NCBI GenBank assembly: GCA_037388705.1
Contig: JARRJY010000014.1
Span: 1-45,249, forward strand
Reading direction: 5' to 3'
Origin: JARRJY01 sp037388705
GTDB lineage: Bacteria; Pseudomonadota; Gammaproteobacteria; UBA6429; Thiohalophilaceae
DNA: 45,249 nt
Shown: positions 25,002 to 33,547 of the stretch, one piece after another
Numbering within the stretch: position 1 is the stretch's first letter
How the letters are laid out: each line of letters starts with the position of its first letter
The notes under the pieces: generated by a model
What the model was told of the DNA's origin: nothing
Database searches by the model: none
Seen by the model: only the letters and a program-made list of their open reading frames with translations
Made by a program: the position numbers and the translations under genes

Positions 25002-25601
25002 ATGAGTACAGATGGCGTTGATACCAGCAGACGCCGCTTCCTGATCGGATCTACCTCGGTGGTAGGTGCCGTTGGGGTGGCCGGTCTTGCGGTTCCTTTC
25101 ATCGCGTCCATGAATCCTAGTGCACGTGCTCGCGCGGCAGGTGCTCCAGTCGAAGTGGATATCAGTAAACTACAGCCAGGTGAACGTATCACCGTCGAAT
25201 GGCAGGGCAAGCCAATTTGGATTTTGCGTCGTAGTGAACAGAACATGAAAGATCTTGAAGGTCTGGCAGGCAAACTGGCCGATCCAAATTCAGATGTTCA
25301 GCAGCAACCAGATTACGCCAAGAACCTGTATCGTTCACGTGACAAGCATTCCGATATCGCTGTCCTGATTGGTATCTGTACTCACCTGGGTTGTTCTCCC
25401 ACTTTCCGTCCCGAACTGGCACCAGCTGACCTGGGGGCTGACTGGAAAGGTGGCTTCTTCTGCCCATGCCACGGTTCACGTTTTGACCTGGCTGGTCGTG
25501 TATTTAAAGGTGTACCTGCACCAACCAACCTGGTAATTCCACCTTTTCAATACCTGAGTGACTCGGTCATCCTGGTAGGTGACGATGGAGGCGCAGCATA
25601 A
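25002..25601 (+). CDS. petA: Ubiquinol-cytochrome c reductase Rieske iron-sulfur subunit
   Basis: Electron carrier of the cytochrome bc1 complex, taking electrons from ubiquinol to cytochrome c1. 199 residues: a Tat-type N-terminus (SRRRFLIG) followed by the membrane anchor (VVGAVGVAGLAVPFIAS), then the Rieske domain with CTHLGC (Cys126, His128, Cys131) and CPCHGS (Cys154, Cys156, His157). The petA stop and petB start share bases (TAATG). Confidence 0.97.
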   Translation: MSTDGVDTSRRRFLIGSTSVVGAVGVAGLAVPFIASMNPSARARAAGAPVEVDISKLQPGERITVEWQGKPIWILRRSEQNMKDLEGLAGKLADPNSDVQQQPDYAKNLYRSRDKHSDIAVLIGICTHLGCSPTFRPELAPADLGADWKGGFFCPCHGSRFDLAGRVFKGVPAPTNLVIPPFQYLSDSVILVGDDGGAA

Positions 25602-26833
25602 TGACTAAATTCCAAGCGTTTATGGGTTGGGTTGATGCCCGCTTCCCTGCAACAAAAATGTGGGAAGAACACCTGTCCAAATATTATGCACCAAAGAACT
25701 TTAACTTCTGGTACTTCTTTGGTTCGTTAGCGTTACTGGTACTGGTTATCCAGATTGTCACCGGTATCGTGTTAACCATGAACTACAAGCCTGATGCCAA
25801 CCTGGCGTTTGCCTCGGTGGAATACATCATGCGTGATGTGGAGTGGGGCTGGTTCATCCGCTACATGCACTCCACCGGTGCTTCAGCTTTTTTCATCGTG
25901 GTTTACCTGCACATGTTCCGTGGCCTGATGTACGGTTCATTCCGTAACCCACGTGAACTGCTCTGGATCTTCGGTGTACTGATTTACCTGGCGCTGATGG
26001 CAGAAGCCTTTATGGGTTACCTGTTACCATGGGGCCAGATGTCATACTGGGGTGCCCAGGTAATTGTTAACCTGTTTGCTGCCGTACCGTTCGTTGGTGA
26101 AGAGCTGTCTGTCTGGATTCGTGGTGACTTCGTTATCTCGGATGCCACACTGAACCGTTTCTTTGCATTCCACGTAATCGCTTTACCCCTGGTACTGTTA
26201 GGCCTGGTTGTGGCGCACATCATCGCGTTGCACGAAGTCGGTTCCAACAACCCAGAAGGCATCGAAATCAAGAAACAGAAAGATGAAAATGGTATTCCTA
26301 AAGACGGTATTCCATTCCATCCATACTATTCTGTAAAAGATATCGTGGGCGTAGTGGTATTCCTGATGTTCTTCTTTGCAGTAGTGTTCTTTGCACCGGA
26401 AATGGGTGGTTTCTTTATCGAGCATCCAAACTTTGAACCGGCTGATCCACTGAAGACACCTGAGCATATTGCACCGGTCTGGTACTTCACACCGTTCTAC
26501 GCCATGTTGCGTGCCGTGCCGCCAATGTTCGGTTCGCAGTTCCCTGGCGTTGTTGTCATGGGTGGCGCTATCGTTGTGATGTTCTTCCTGCCATGGCTGG
26601 ATCGTAGCCCGGTTAAATCAGTACGCTATCGTGGCCCAATCTTTAAAGCAGCACTGACAATCTTTGCGATTAGTTTTGTTGTTCTGGGTTACCTGGGTGT
26701 ACAACCTGCTACACCGGTATTAACACTGCTGGCACAGATCTTTACCGTGATTTACTTCCTGTTCTTCTTCCTGATGCCCTGGTACACGAAGATTGACAAG
26801 ACCAAGCCAGTTCCTGAGAGGATCCCATCATGA
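25601..26833 (+). CDS. petB: Ubiquinol-cytochrome c reductase cytochrome b
   Basis: Membrane core of bc1 with about eight helices, 410 residues, binding hemes bL and bH. Seen are the heme histidines in RYMHSTGASAFFIVVYLHMFRG and FFAFHVIALPLVLLGLVVAH, and the Qo-site PEW-type motif (here APVWYFTPFYAMLRA) in the C-terminal half. It overlaps petC by four bases. Confidence 0.97.
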   Translation: MTKFQAFMGWVDARFPATKMWEEHLSKYYAPKNFNFWYFFGSLALLVLVIQIVTGIVLTMNYKPDANLAFASVEYIMRDVEWGWFIRYMHSTGASAFFIVVYLHMFRGLMYGSFRNPRELLWIFGVLIYLALMAEAFMGYLLPWGQMSYWGAQVIVNLFAAVPFVGEELSVWIRGDFVISDATLNRFFAFHVIALPLVLLGLVVAHIIALHEVGSNNPEGIEIKKQKDENGIPKDGIPFHPYYSVKDIVGVVVFLMFFFAVVFFAPEMGGFFIEHPNFEPADPLKTPEHIAPVWYFTPFYAMLRAVPPMFGSQFPGVVVMGGAIVVMFFLPWLDRSPVKSVRYRGPIFKAALTIFAISFVVLGYLGVQPATPVLTLLAQIFTVIYFLFFFLMPWYTKIDKTKPVPERIPS

Positions 26834-27591
26834 AAAAAATAATGATTACTTTATTAATGATGCCTCTGGTGGCGTTTGCATCTGGTGGCGTTCACCTGGA
26901 CAAGGCTGATATCGATCTGGACAACAAGGAATCACTGCAACGTGGTGCCAAGTTGTTTGTTAACTACTGCCTGAGCTGTCACTCGGCAAGTTACATGCGT
27001 TATAACCGTATGGCCGCAGACCTGGGCCTGGATGAAAAACAAGTTCAGAAAAACATGTTGTTTATTGCCGACTTCTCCAAGTTAGATACCGGTGAGCCAG
27101 GTAAAGTGGGTAACCTGATGAAAGTTGCGCTACGTACTGCCGACGCCAAGCAAATGTTTGGTACCAAGGTGCCTGACCTGACAGTGGTGTCACGTTCACG
27201 TGGTGCGGACTGGTTATATACTTACCTGCGTACTTTCCACATGGATGAGTCGCGTCCGTTTGGTGTGAACAACGCGGTCTTTAAAGATGTTGGTATGCCT
27301 CATGTTTTATGGGAGCTCCAGGGTCTGAAAAAAGCTGTTAAGGAAACCACTAAAGATCATGAAGGCAACGAGCATACTGTTATTACTGGTTATGAAACAG
27401 TAGTACCAGGCAAACTGACTGATGCCGAGTATGATAATGCCATTCGTGACCTGGTTAACTTCATGGTTTACATGGGTGAGCCTGCACAGCTGGTACGTTA
27501 CAAATGGGGAATCATTGTTTTGATCTTCCTGTTTATCCTGTTCATTCCAGCCTACGCGCTTAAGAAAGAATATTGGAAAGACGTACACTAA
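26830..27591 (+). CDS. petC: Cytochrome c1
   Basis: Periplasm-facing heme c subunit of bc1, 253 residues. Signal peptide of about 18 residues, heme-binding CLSCH (Cys47, Cys50, His51), a likely axial methionine in FKDVGMPHVLWEL, and a C-terminal membrane anchor (WGIIVLIFLFILFIPAYALKK). Last gene of petABC; a strong hairpin follows at 27641. Confidence 0.97.
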   Translation: MKKIMITLLMMPLVAFASGGVHLDKADIDLDNKESLQRGAKLFVNYCLSCHSASYMRYNRMAADLGLDEKQVQKNMLFIADFSKLDTGEPGKVGNLMKVALRTADAKQMFGTKVPDLTVVSRSRGADWLYTYLRTFHMDESRPFGVNNAVFKDVGMPHVLWELQGLKKAVKETTKDHEGNEHTVITGYETVVPGKLTDAEYDNAIRDLVNFMVYMGEPAQLVRYKWGIIVLIFLFILFIPAYALKKEYWKDVH

Positions 27592-27640
27592 ACTTCGAGT
27601 TGTCTCGTACATGGATGACATGAGATAAATCAATTCCGTG

Positions 27641-27661
27641 AGGGGGGAGTTTATCCCCCCT
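27641..27661 (+). terminator. GC-rich hairpin terminator after petABC
   Basis: Eight-base-pair perfect stem (AGGGGGGA / TCCCCCCT) with a five-base loop, 49 bases after the petC stop. The following tail (tgcttatta) is only moderately T-rich, so termination or attenuation before sspA is likely but may be partial. Confidence 0.65.
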
Positions 27662-27697
27662 TGCTTATTACCAAGATAAAATCTGTGGAGTAAAGGT

Positions 27698-28321
27698 ATG
27701 GCACAATTAGCCAATCGTCGTCAGGCAATGACGTTATTTACAGGTGAAAACAATCCTTACTGCCATATGGTGCGAATTGTACTCGCAGAAAAAGGCATTA
27801 ACTACGATGTTCTGAATGTTGATCCTGATAACACGCCAGAAGATTTAAAGGATTTAAATCCCTATAACGAAGTTCCAACCCTGGTCGATCGTGAGTTGGT
27901 ACTTTATGGTCACCAGGTCATCATGGAATACCTGGATGAGCGTTTTCCTCATCCCCCATTAATGCCGGTTGACCCGGTTTCTCGTGCACGTAACCGCTTG
28001 ATGTTGTTACGTATCGAACGTGACTGGTATAGCCTGGCTAACAAACTGGCAGATAAAAATACTGCTGATGATGAAACCCGCAAAGCATTACGTGACAGCC
28101 TGGTAGGTATATCACCTATTTTTGAACAAAAGCCCTTTTTTATGAGTGAAGAATTTTCATTGATGGATTGTGCAGTTGTTCCATTATTATGGCGTTTACC
28201 AACCTATGGCATTGAATTGCCAGCCCAGGCTAAAGGTCTGCTTGAATATGCTGATCGAATGTTTGAACGTGAAGCCTTTAAAGAAAGCCTGACGGAAGGC
28301 GAAAAAGAGCTTAAAGACTAG
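27698..28321 (+). CDS. sspA: Stringent starvation protein A
   Basis: RNA-polymerase-associated protein of 207 residues with a glutathione-S-transferase fold. The N-terminal thioredoxin-like domain (MTLFTGENNPYCHMVRIVLAEKGI) and the conserved YLDERFPHPPLMPVDP segment match SspA closely. It lies after petABC and before sspB, the usual arrangement. Confidence 0.95.
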   Translation: MAQLANRRQAMTLFTGENNPYCHMVRIVLAEKGINYDVLNVDPDNTPEDLKDLNPYNEVPTLVDRELVLYGHQVIMEYLDERFPHPPLMPVDPVSRARNRLMLLRIERDWYSLANKLADKNTADDETRKALRDSLVGISPIFEQKPFFMSEEFSLMDCAVVPLLWRLPTYGIELPAQAKGLLEYADRMFEREAFKESLTEGEKELKD

Positions 28322-28341
28322 GGTATCTGTCTGTAGTTATC

Positions 28342-28731
28342 ATGACTATGACTTCCAGTCAGCCGTATCTGTTACGCGCCATTTATCAATGGATTGTCGA
28401 TAATGAGATGACCCCTTACATCCTGGTAAACGCGAACATGGAACATACCCATGTTCCGCGCCAGTATGTGGAAAATGGCAAGATCGTTCTGAATCTTGCT
28501 CCCCAGGCAGTAAATGACCTGCAACTCGGTAATGAATACGTCATGTTTAATGCACGCTTTTCAGGTAAAAGCATGGAAGTCAGTTTTCCTGTAGATGCAG
28601 CATTGGCGATTTATGCCAAGGAAAATGGACAGGGCATGGTATTCTCTGAAGGTGATGAGCCACCACCGACAGAACCCTCGCCAAAAGGCTCTGAGAAAGT
28701 GAAAAAACCCAATCTTAAACTTGTAAAGTAA
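28342..28731 (+). CDS. sspB: ClpXP protease specificity-enhancing factor SspB
   Basis: Adaptor of 129 residues that delivers ssrA-tagged proteins to ClpXP. The substrate-binding domain is at residues 8-95 (YLLRAIYQWIVDNEMTPYILV, GKIVLNLAPQAV, FSGKSMEVSFPVDAALAIYAKENGQGM). A disordered Pro/Glu-rich linker then leads to the C-terminal ClpX-binding tail (NLKLVK). Both functional ends are present. Confidence 0.95.
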   Translation: MTMTSSQPYLLRAIYQWIVDNEMTPYILVNANMEHTHVPRQYVENGKIVLNLAPQAVNDLQLGNEYVMFNARFSGKSMEVSFPVDAALAIYAKENGQGMVFSEGDEPPPTEPSPKGSEKVKKPNLKLVK

Positions 28732-28793
28732 TACAATTCGGATAGAAAAATAAGGTATATTAGTTACAGAAATAGTGATGACGGGTTGCCACA

Positions 28794-29153
28794 TTGGATA
28801 TAGAACAAATTGAATCCACTTTAAAGACGCTCAACGAGTCAAATTCTGAAATCCTGCTTTCCATGCTAGTCTCCCCCGACGGTTTCACCATGGCATTTGA
28901 AGGGAGTGCTGATGAACCTGAAAAAGTGGGTGCCCTATATATCGAATTACAACTGGTCTGCGAGAAGATTATGTCCGAGCTTGATTGTGGCGAGCTGGAA
29001 GAAATGTTTATTCGCGCCAACGCTGGTTGTGTCACTATATTTCCAATATTTGGTAAGGGTATACTGGCATGCATGTCATCCCCGGATGTCAATCCAAATA
29101 AAATGCAGCTTGTTGCCTGGAAAGCAGTAAACAAGTTAAGCAAAATCATGTAG
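28794..29153 (+). CDS. Roadblock/LC7-domain protein
   Basis: Small protein of about 119 residues matching the Roadblock/LC7 (MglB-like) fold: a first strand-rich part LLSMLVSPDGFTMAFEG and a helix with ADEPEKVGALYIELQLVCEKI, then FIRANAGCVTIFPI and the last helix. Such proteins often regulate small Ras-like GTPases (MglA type). No GTPase gene is nearby. The start appears to be TTG (LDIEQIES) with a weak upstream acggg; no ATG is available in frame close by. Confidence 0.75.
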   Translation: MDIEQIESTLKTLNESNSEILLSMLVSPDGFTMAFEGSADEPEKVGALYIELQLVCEKIMSELDCGELEEMFIRANAGCVTIFPIFGKGILACMSSPDVNPNKMQLVAWKAVNKLSKIM

Positions 29154-29313
29154 ATATATTTTAGATAAATCTCGTCGCGAACAGGGGCCTATACTGGAGG
29201 TTGCCAAAAAGCTGATATAGCGGTACAGGCAATTCCTGCCAAATCAGTTCCATTGCTTTAACAAACGCATCACCTGAGCATTGCAAAAGAAAAGAACAAC
29301 AAGAAGATAACGG

Positions 29314-29679
29314 ATGCTATACACGATACTCGCTGAATTTACGGTATTACTGCACTTTACATTTATTCTGTTTGTTATTTTCGGTTCACTACTGGTATTT
29401 AAATTCCCCAGGCTTGTGTGGTTTCATGTACCGATTGCACTTTACGGTATGACAATCAGCTTTTTTCGCTGGATTTGTCCATTGACCCCTTTGGAAAACT
29501 ACTTTCGCACATTGGCAGGGGAACAGGGTTATGAAGGTGGCTTTATTGCACATTATATATTACCGGTAATTTATCCTTCTGGCATGACCACCGGGATTGC
29601 TATTTCGATGGGATTATTTGTATTAATCTGGAACATAATAATGTATGGCATCTTGATTTATCGACACAAACACAGGTAA
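29314..29679 (+). CDS. DUF2784 membrane protein
   Basis: Protein of 121 residues with about four hydrophobic segments, matching DUF2784 (LAEFTVLLHFTFILFVIFGSLLV, RWICPLTPLENYFR, GGFIAHYILPVIYP). Function unknown. The 3' end of this gene recurs in decayed form at 31929-32009, on the far side of the hydrogenase gene. It lies 92 bases upstream of that gene, same strand. Confidence 0.85.
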   Translation: MLYTILAEFTVLLHFTFILFVIFGSLLVFKFPRLVWFHVPIALYGMTISFFRWICPLTPLENYFRTLAGEQGYEGGFIAHYILPVIYPSGMTTGIAISMGLFVLIWNIIMYGILIYRHKHR

Positions 29680-29771
29680 TGTTTGAAATAGCGAATCACC
29701 GGCAGGTATGAATAGATGTTCACTTTCGCAAACTACAATCTCGGCACAAGTTTCTTCATTATTGATTTAAA

Positions 29772-31844
29772 ATGATAAAACTTACAGTTAATGGGCGATC
29801 TGTCGAGGTGAATGATGGCTCGACATTGCTCGATGCGGCCAGGGAAGCTGGCGTCCATATCCCCACACTTTGTTACTATCCTCGTCTGCCATCCCATGCC
29901 GTATGCCGAATGTGTCTCGTGAATGTAAACGGTAATGCCCATCCCGAACCTGCTTGTATCACAAAGGCGAAACATGGTGATGTGGTAGAGACAGACTCAA
30001 GGGAACTACAGGAATTTCGTGAAGCCGATGCGCAATGGTTGCTGGCACGCCATCCGAACGATTGCATGCGATGTGAAGTCAACGGTGCTTGCCAGTTACA
30101 GAGCCTGGTTAACGAGAATCAATGGGAGGACCGCTGGGAAAAAGTCCCGAGAGGATCGGCAGAACATCCGGAACATAAACTGACTGACCACACATCACCG
30201 AGTATCTGGCGTGACCTGTCAAAATGTATTGAATGCGGCTTGTGCGTAGAAGCGTGTGGCGAACCGGGACAACAACAACACGTGATTGGATTTGCTGAGC
30301 GTGGATCAGGCCGCTTGCCAGTAACCGTTTTTGATCAATCCCTGGCTGATACAAAATGTATCTCCTGCGGCCAATGTACACTGGTATGCCCAGTCGGCGC
30401 GTTAATTGAGACGCCGCATTGGCACGATGTCCTTCATACCCTTGATGCTCGCAGACATATATCTGCAGTACAGGTTGCACCGGCAACGCGCGTTGCCATT
30501 AGTGAAGAGTTCGGAATGAAACCCGGTACCGTGAGTACCGGCAGAATGATCAATGCCCTTAGACAACTGGGATTTGATTACGTGTTCGATACCAACTTTG
30601 GCGCTGATTTAACGATCATGGAAGAAGGAACAGAGTTTCTGGGGCGACTCAAAAACCAGGAAAATTTACCACTACTTACTTCATGCTGTCCGGGATGGGT
30701 GAACTGGGTTGAGATCAATCGACCTGATCTTCTACCACACTTAAGTACGACAAAATCACCACAACAAATGCATGGTGCACTCACGAAACGTGGCGCCTTC
30801 GCTCGTACGCTCGGTCCTGAATTTGCCGAGGGCAAGTCAGAACCTTACGTTGTTAGTGTCATGCCTTGCACGGCCAAGAAAGATGAGTCCGTTCGGCCCG
30901 GTGTATCCGGTGATCTGGACCGTGTGCTCACAACGCGCGAACTGGCCAGGATGATCAAGGCACGGGGTATTGCCTTTAATGCATTGTCAGAAGAGGCTGC
31001 TTTCGATAATCCGCTGGGTGAAAGCACAGGCGCCGGGCAAATCTTTGGTGCATCAGGTGGTGTCATGGAAGCGATTGTGCGTACTGCATCCCATTTTATC
31101 GGCGAAGAAGATTCGCTTCCGCTGGAATGGCAGCAACTTCGTGGTGTTAGTGAGGGAGTCAAAACAACCAAGATTCCCGGTATCGGCAAAGTCGCGGTAT
31201 GCAATGGTATCGCCACGGCGCAACGTTTGCTGGAAACAGAAGCATGGCGAGATGAGTACGTTGCCATTGAAGTGATGGCATGTGTTGGTGGTTGCCTGGG
31301 GGGTGGTGGCGAACCCAAGTCTATGGATCCGCTTGTCCTGGAAAAACGCATGCAGGCCATTTATGGCATAGACAAACATGTGTCGCGACGACGTTCGTAT
31401 GAAAACCCGGATGTTCAAAAATTGTATGAGACAGAATTAAAGGAACCCAATTCCGCTGAAGCACATGCATTACTTCACACTAGCTATGCCGCACGAAATT
31501 CCAGGCGGTTGCTTTTAATGCGATTTCTCGATTGTGTTGACAGGCGAGATGCCGATGCAGCGGTCAGCCTGTTTCATCCGGATGCGTTATGGTCAACGGC
31601 TTCACCTTTTGGTGAGATACAGGGTGTATCCAATATAAAAGAGTTAATCAATACCTGTTTACCACCACGCAAATATGGACCGGAATATGCGCGACATCGG
31701 ATGGAATCTACTGCAGATGTTGACGATCTCACAGTGTTAACACCCGCCGGCGAGCGATGCCGCTTCAGTATGGAGACAGAAATCCTGCATGAAGGTAATC
31801 AATCAAGAATGGTGATTAAAAAACTTGCGCGGGAAGTTCTTTAA
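29772..31844 (+). CDS. hydA: [FeFe]-hydrogenase with C-terminal NTF2-like domain
   Basis: Enzyme for H2 evolution or uptake using ferredoxin-like electrons; 690 residues and no signal peptide, so cytoplasmic. N-terminal 2Fe-2S domain (Cys34, 45, 48, 62), His-Cys3 cluster site (His94, Cys98, 101, 107), two 4Fe-4S sites (Cys152-155-158...206), then the H-cluster domain: L1 TSCCPGW (Cys305-306), L2 MPCTAKK (Cys366), L3 MACVGGCLGGGGEP (Cys504, Cys508). Proton-path glutamates (IMEEGTEF) and the serine in STTKSPQQM are present. A small-subunit region (about 515-570) follows, and residues 578-690 resemble a SnoaL/NTF2-like domain, not part of the canonical clostridial-type architecture. No hydEFG maturase genes are in the window. 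No clear Shine-Dalgarno precedes the ATG. Confidence 0.92.
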   Translation: MIKLTVNGRSVEVNDGSTLLDAAREAGVHIPTLCYYPRLPSHAVCRMCLVNVNGNAHPEPACITKAKHGDVVETDSRELQEFREADAQWLLARHPNDCMRCEVNGACQLQSLVNENQWEDRWEKVPRGSAEHPEHKLTDHTSPSIWRDLSKCIECGLCVEACGEPGQQQHVIGFAERGSGRLPVTVFDQSLADTKCISCGQCTLVCPVGALIETPHWHDVLHTLDARRHISAVQVAPATRVAISEEFGMKPGTVSTGRMINALRQLGFDYVFDTNFGADLTIMEEGTEFLGRLKNQENLPLLTSCCPGWVNWVEINRPDLLPHLSTTKSPQQMHGALTKRGAFARTLGPEFAEGKSEPYVVSVMPCTAKKDESVRPGVSGDLDRVLTTRELARMIKARGIAFNALSEEAAFDNPLGESTGAGQIFGASGGVMEAIVRTASHFIGEEDSLPLEWQQLRGVSEGVKTTKIPGIGKVAVCNGIATAQRLLETEAWRDEYVAIEVMACVGGCLGGGGEPKSMDPLVLEKRMQAIYGIDKHVSRRRSYENPDVQKLYETELKEPNSAEAHALLHTSYAARNSRRLLLMRFLDCVDRRDADAAVSLFHPDALWSTASPFGEIQGVSNIKELINTCLPPRKYGPEYARHRMESTADVDDLTVLTPAGERCRFSMETEILHEGNQSRMVIKKLAREVL

Positions 31845-31928
31845 TCGATCAGAATCTTGTTTTCCAGTATTACAGGATCGATTCCACGATACTATCTTCA
31901 TTCACCAGGCGACCTGACAGTAAACAGT

Positions 31929-32009
31929 GCGATTTCAATAGGGTAATTTGTCTTAACCTGGAACAGTGTTGGTTACGGCATCTTGAATTATCGATGCAAA
32001 AAGAGATAA
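31929..32009 (+). pseudogene. Remnant of a second DUF2784 gene (3' end)
   Basis: Translating in one frame gives AISIG-stop-FVLTWNSVGYGILNY then RCKKR-stop. This matches the C-terminus of the DUF2784 protein at 29314-29679 (AISMGLFVLIWNIIMYGIL, then IYRHKHR-stop) at about 15 of 25 residues, plus the stop codon in the same place. An in-frame TAA shows decay. Only the last 27 codons are recognisable; upstream of 31929 similarity is doubtful. The surrounding 31845-32116 stretch otherwise shows only an AATCGATC / GATCGATT inverted repeat at 31843-31883. Confidence 0.7.
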
Positions 32010-32116
32010 TGATTATTTTAAAACACAGCCATTTTCCCCGAATTCGGCCACAGTAAACAGTAGATGGTTTTCAGGTTATATTTTCAGGTAAATATGATTA
32101 ATTATGGAAAGATAAT

Positions 32117-32326
32117 ATGTCAGGTATCATAAACGAATATTGCTACGAGTATTTTGACTGTAAGGAATATGATTGTATCAGGCGTGAAATGCCTGATATG
32201 AATTGCTGGGTTATTGATCACGTGAAATGTCAAAGTCATAGCAAGGAATTCGATAAACTAAGGGAAAGGCTTGGCAGTAAAATAGAGGCGTGCAAGTACT
32301 GTATTTATTATACAAGTCAAAATTAG
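32117..32326 (+). CDS. Cys-rich two-CW-domain-like small protein
   Basis: Protein of 69 residues with eight cysteines: YCYEYFDCKEYDC, NCW, VKC, and a C-terminal KYC. The spacing resembles two-CW domain proteins, in which CW pairs and clustered cysteines probably bind a metal or cluster and accompany signalling or redox modules. No close partner domain is present. It is downstream of the hydrogenase, same strand, separated by 272 bases. Confidence 0.6.
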   Translation: MSGIINEYCYEYFDCKEYDCIRREMPDMNCWVIDHVKCQSHSKEFDKLRERLGSKIEACKYCIYYTSQN

Positions 32327-32341
32327 TTGTGAACATGTATG

Positions 32342-33547
32342 TCAGTAAATTGACCTTACCTTGAATTTTTGTTGCTGAAGCCTGTTTATGATTTCCTGGA
32401 TATGATCTTTTCCTTTAGTCTGGAGAATAAACTCGACTTCGACCATCTGCAGGGGTTGTTCTGTGAAAGTGCGGTGATGATGTACATGGATAATATTGGC
32501 ACCACTGTCTTCGATGCACTGGGTGGCACTGGCCAGGGTGCCGGGCACATCACGTAAGTCAATGCGAAGCCGTGTCATGCGACCGCTTCTGACCATGCCG
32601 CGCTGGATTATGGTTTCCAGTACCGGCATATCGATGTTGCCACCGGAAATTAAGATGCCTACCTTGTGATTGGCAAACTCATCTTTGTATTTCATCAGGG
32701 CAGCCAGGCCTGTCGCACCAGCGCCTTCCGCCAGCGTTTTTTCAACTTCAAGCAGTAACAGCACAGACTCTTCGATACTGTCTTCACCAACGAGGATGAT
32801 GTCATCAACCAGTTCCTTGACAACCGGCAAGGTATGTTCACCGGGTTTTTTAACAGCAATACCTTCGGCGATAGTACTGGTACCAAAATCAGGAGAAATA
32901 TCCTCTAGGGCTGATTTCATGGCGGGATAGCGATCAGCTTCAACACCGATAATTTTTATTTTTGGATTGAGAGCCTTTGCCGCAATAGCATTGCCAGATA
33001 TCAGCCCACCACCACCGACTGGAATAATCAGGACATCAAGATCCGGTTTTGCTTTGAATATCTCGATTGCAATGGTTCCCTGACCGGCGATGATCTTTTC
33101 ATCATCATAGGGGTGAACCATTAACAGGTCACGCTCATTGGCAGTTTTGTTAGCAAAGCTGGCCGCATCATCAAAACTATCACCGTGTAATATCACTTCT
33201 GCACCAAAGGCGCGGGTATGTTCCACTTTTACATTGGGTGTAAAACGGGGCATGACAATGACAGCCGGTATATCTAAACGTTGTGCATGGTAGGCAACCG
33301 CCTGGGCATGATTACCGGCGGACATGGCGATAATGCCTGTTTCACGCTGTTGCTTGTCGAGTGACAGTAATTTATTAAGGGCGCCGCGTTCCTTGAATGA
33401 GGCAGTAAATTGCAGGTTTTCGAACTTGAGGTAAACTTCGGCACCGCTGAGTTGCGACAGCGTACGTGAATGCACCAGTGGCGTGTTTTCAACCTGGCCC
33501 TGGATATTTTTTGAGGCTTGCTGGATGTCTTCAAGGGTAACCGTCAT
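32342..33547 (-). CDS. Threonine ammonia-lyase with C-terminal ACT domain
   Basis: PLP enzyme of 401 residues that deaminates threonine (and serine) to 2-oxobutyrate and ammonia. PLP lysine Lys52 is in ASFKERGA; the phosphate-binding glycine loop is PVGGGGLISG; an ACT domain spans about residues 325-401 (LRIDLRDVPGTLASATQCIEDSGANI). The single ACT and length fit the TIGR01127-type ammonia-lyase rather than the longer IlvA. It is the last gene of the amino-acid breakdown operon and overlaps the acyl-CoA synthetase by four bases. Its product is a natural substrate for the 2-oxoacid:ferredoxin oxidoreductase encoded upstream. Confidence 0.9.
   Translation of the reverse strand: MTVTLEDIQQASKNIQGQVENTPLVHSRTLSQLSGAEVYLKFENLQFTASFKERGALNKLLSLDKQQRETGIIAMSAGNHAQAVAYHAQRLDIPAVIVMPRFTPNVKVEHTRAFGAEVILHGDSFDDAASFANKTANERDLLMVHPYDDEKIIAGQGTIAIEIFKAKPDLDVLIIPVGGGGLISGNAIAAKALNPKIKIIGVEADRYPAMKSALEDISPDFGTSTIAEGIAVKKPGEHTLPVVKELVDDIILVGEDSIEESVLLLLEVEKTLAEGAGATGLAALMKYKDEFANHKVGILISGGNIDMPVLETIIQRGMVRSGRMTRLRIDLRDVPGTLASATQCIEDSGANIIHVHHHRTFTEQPLQMVEVEFILQTKGKDHIQEIINRLQQQKFKVRSIY

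Noticed and set aside
29740..29760. Possible sigma-54 promoter (cggcac) upstream of the hydrogenase gene
   Set aside because: The -12 GC element is not at the required spacing.
31843..31883. Inverted repeat AATCGATC / GATCGATT at the end of the hydrogenase gene
   Set aside because: Short arms around a 25-base loop and no T-tract; could be chance or a protein site, not a terminator.
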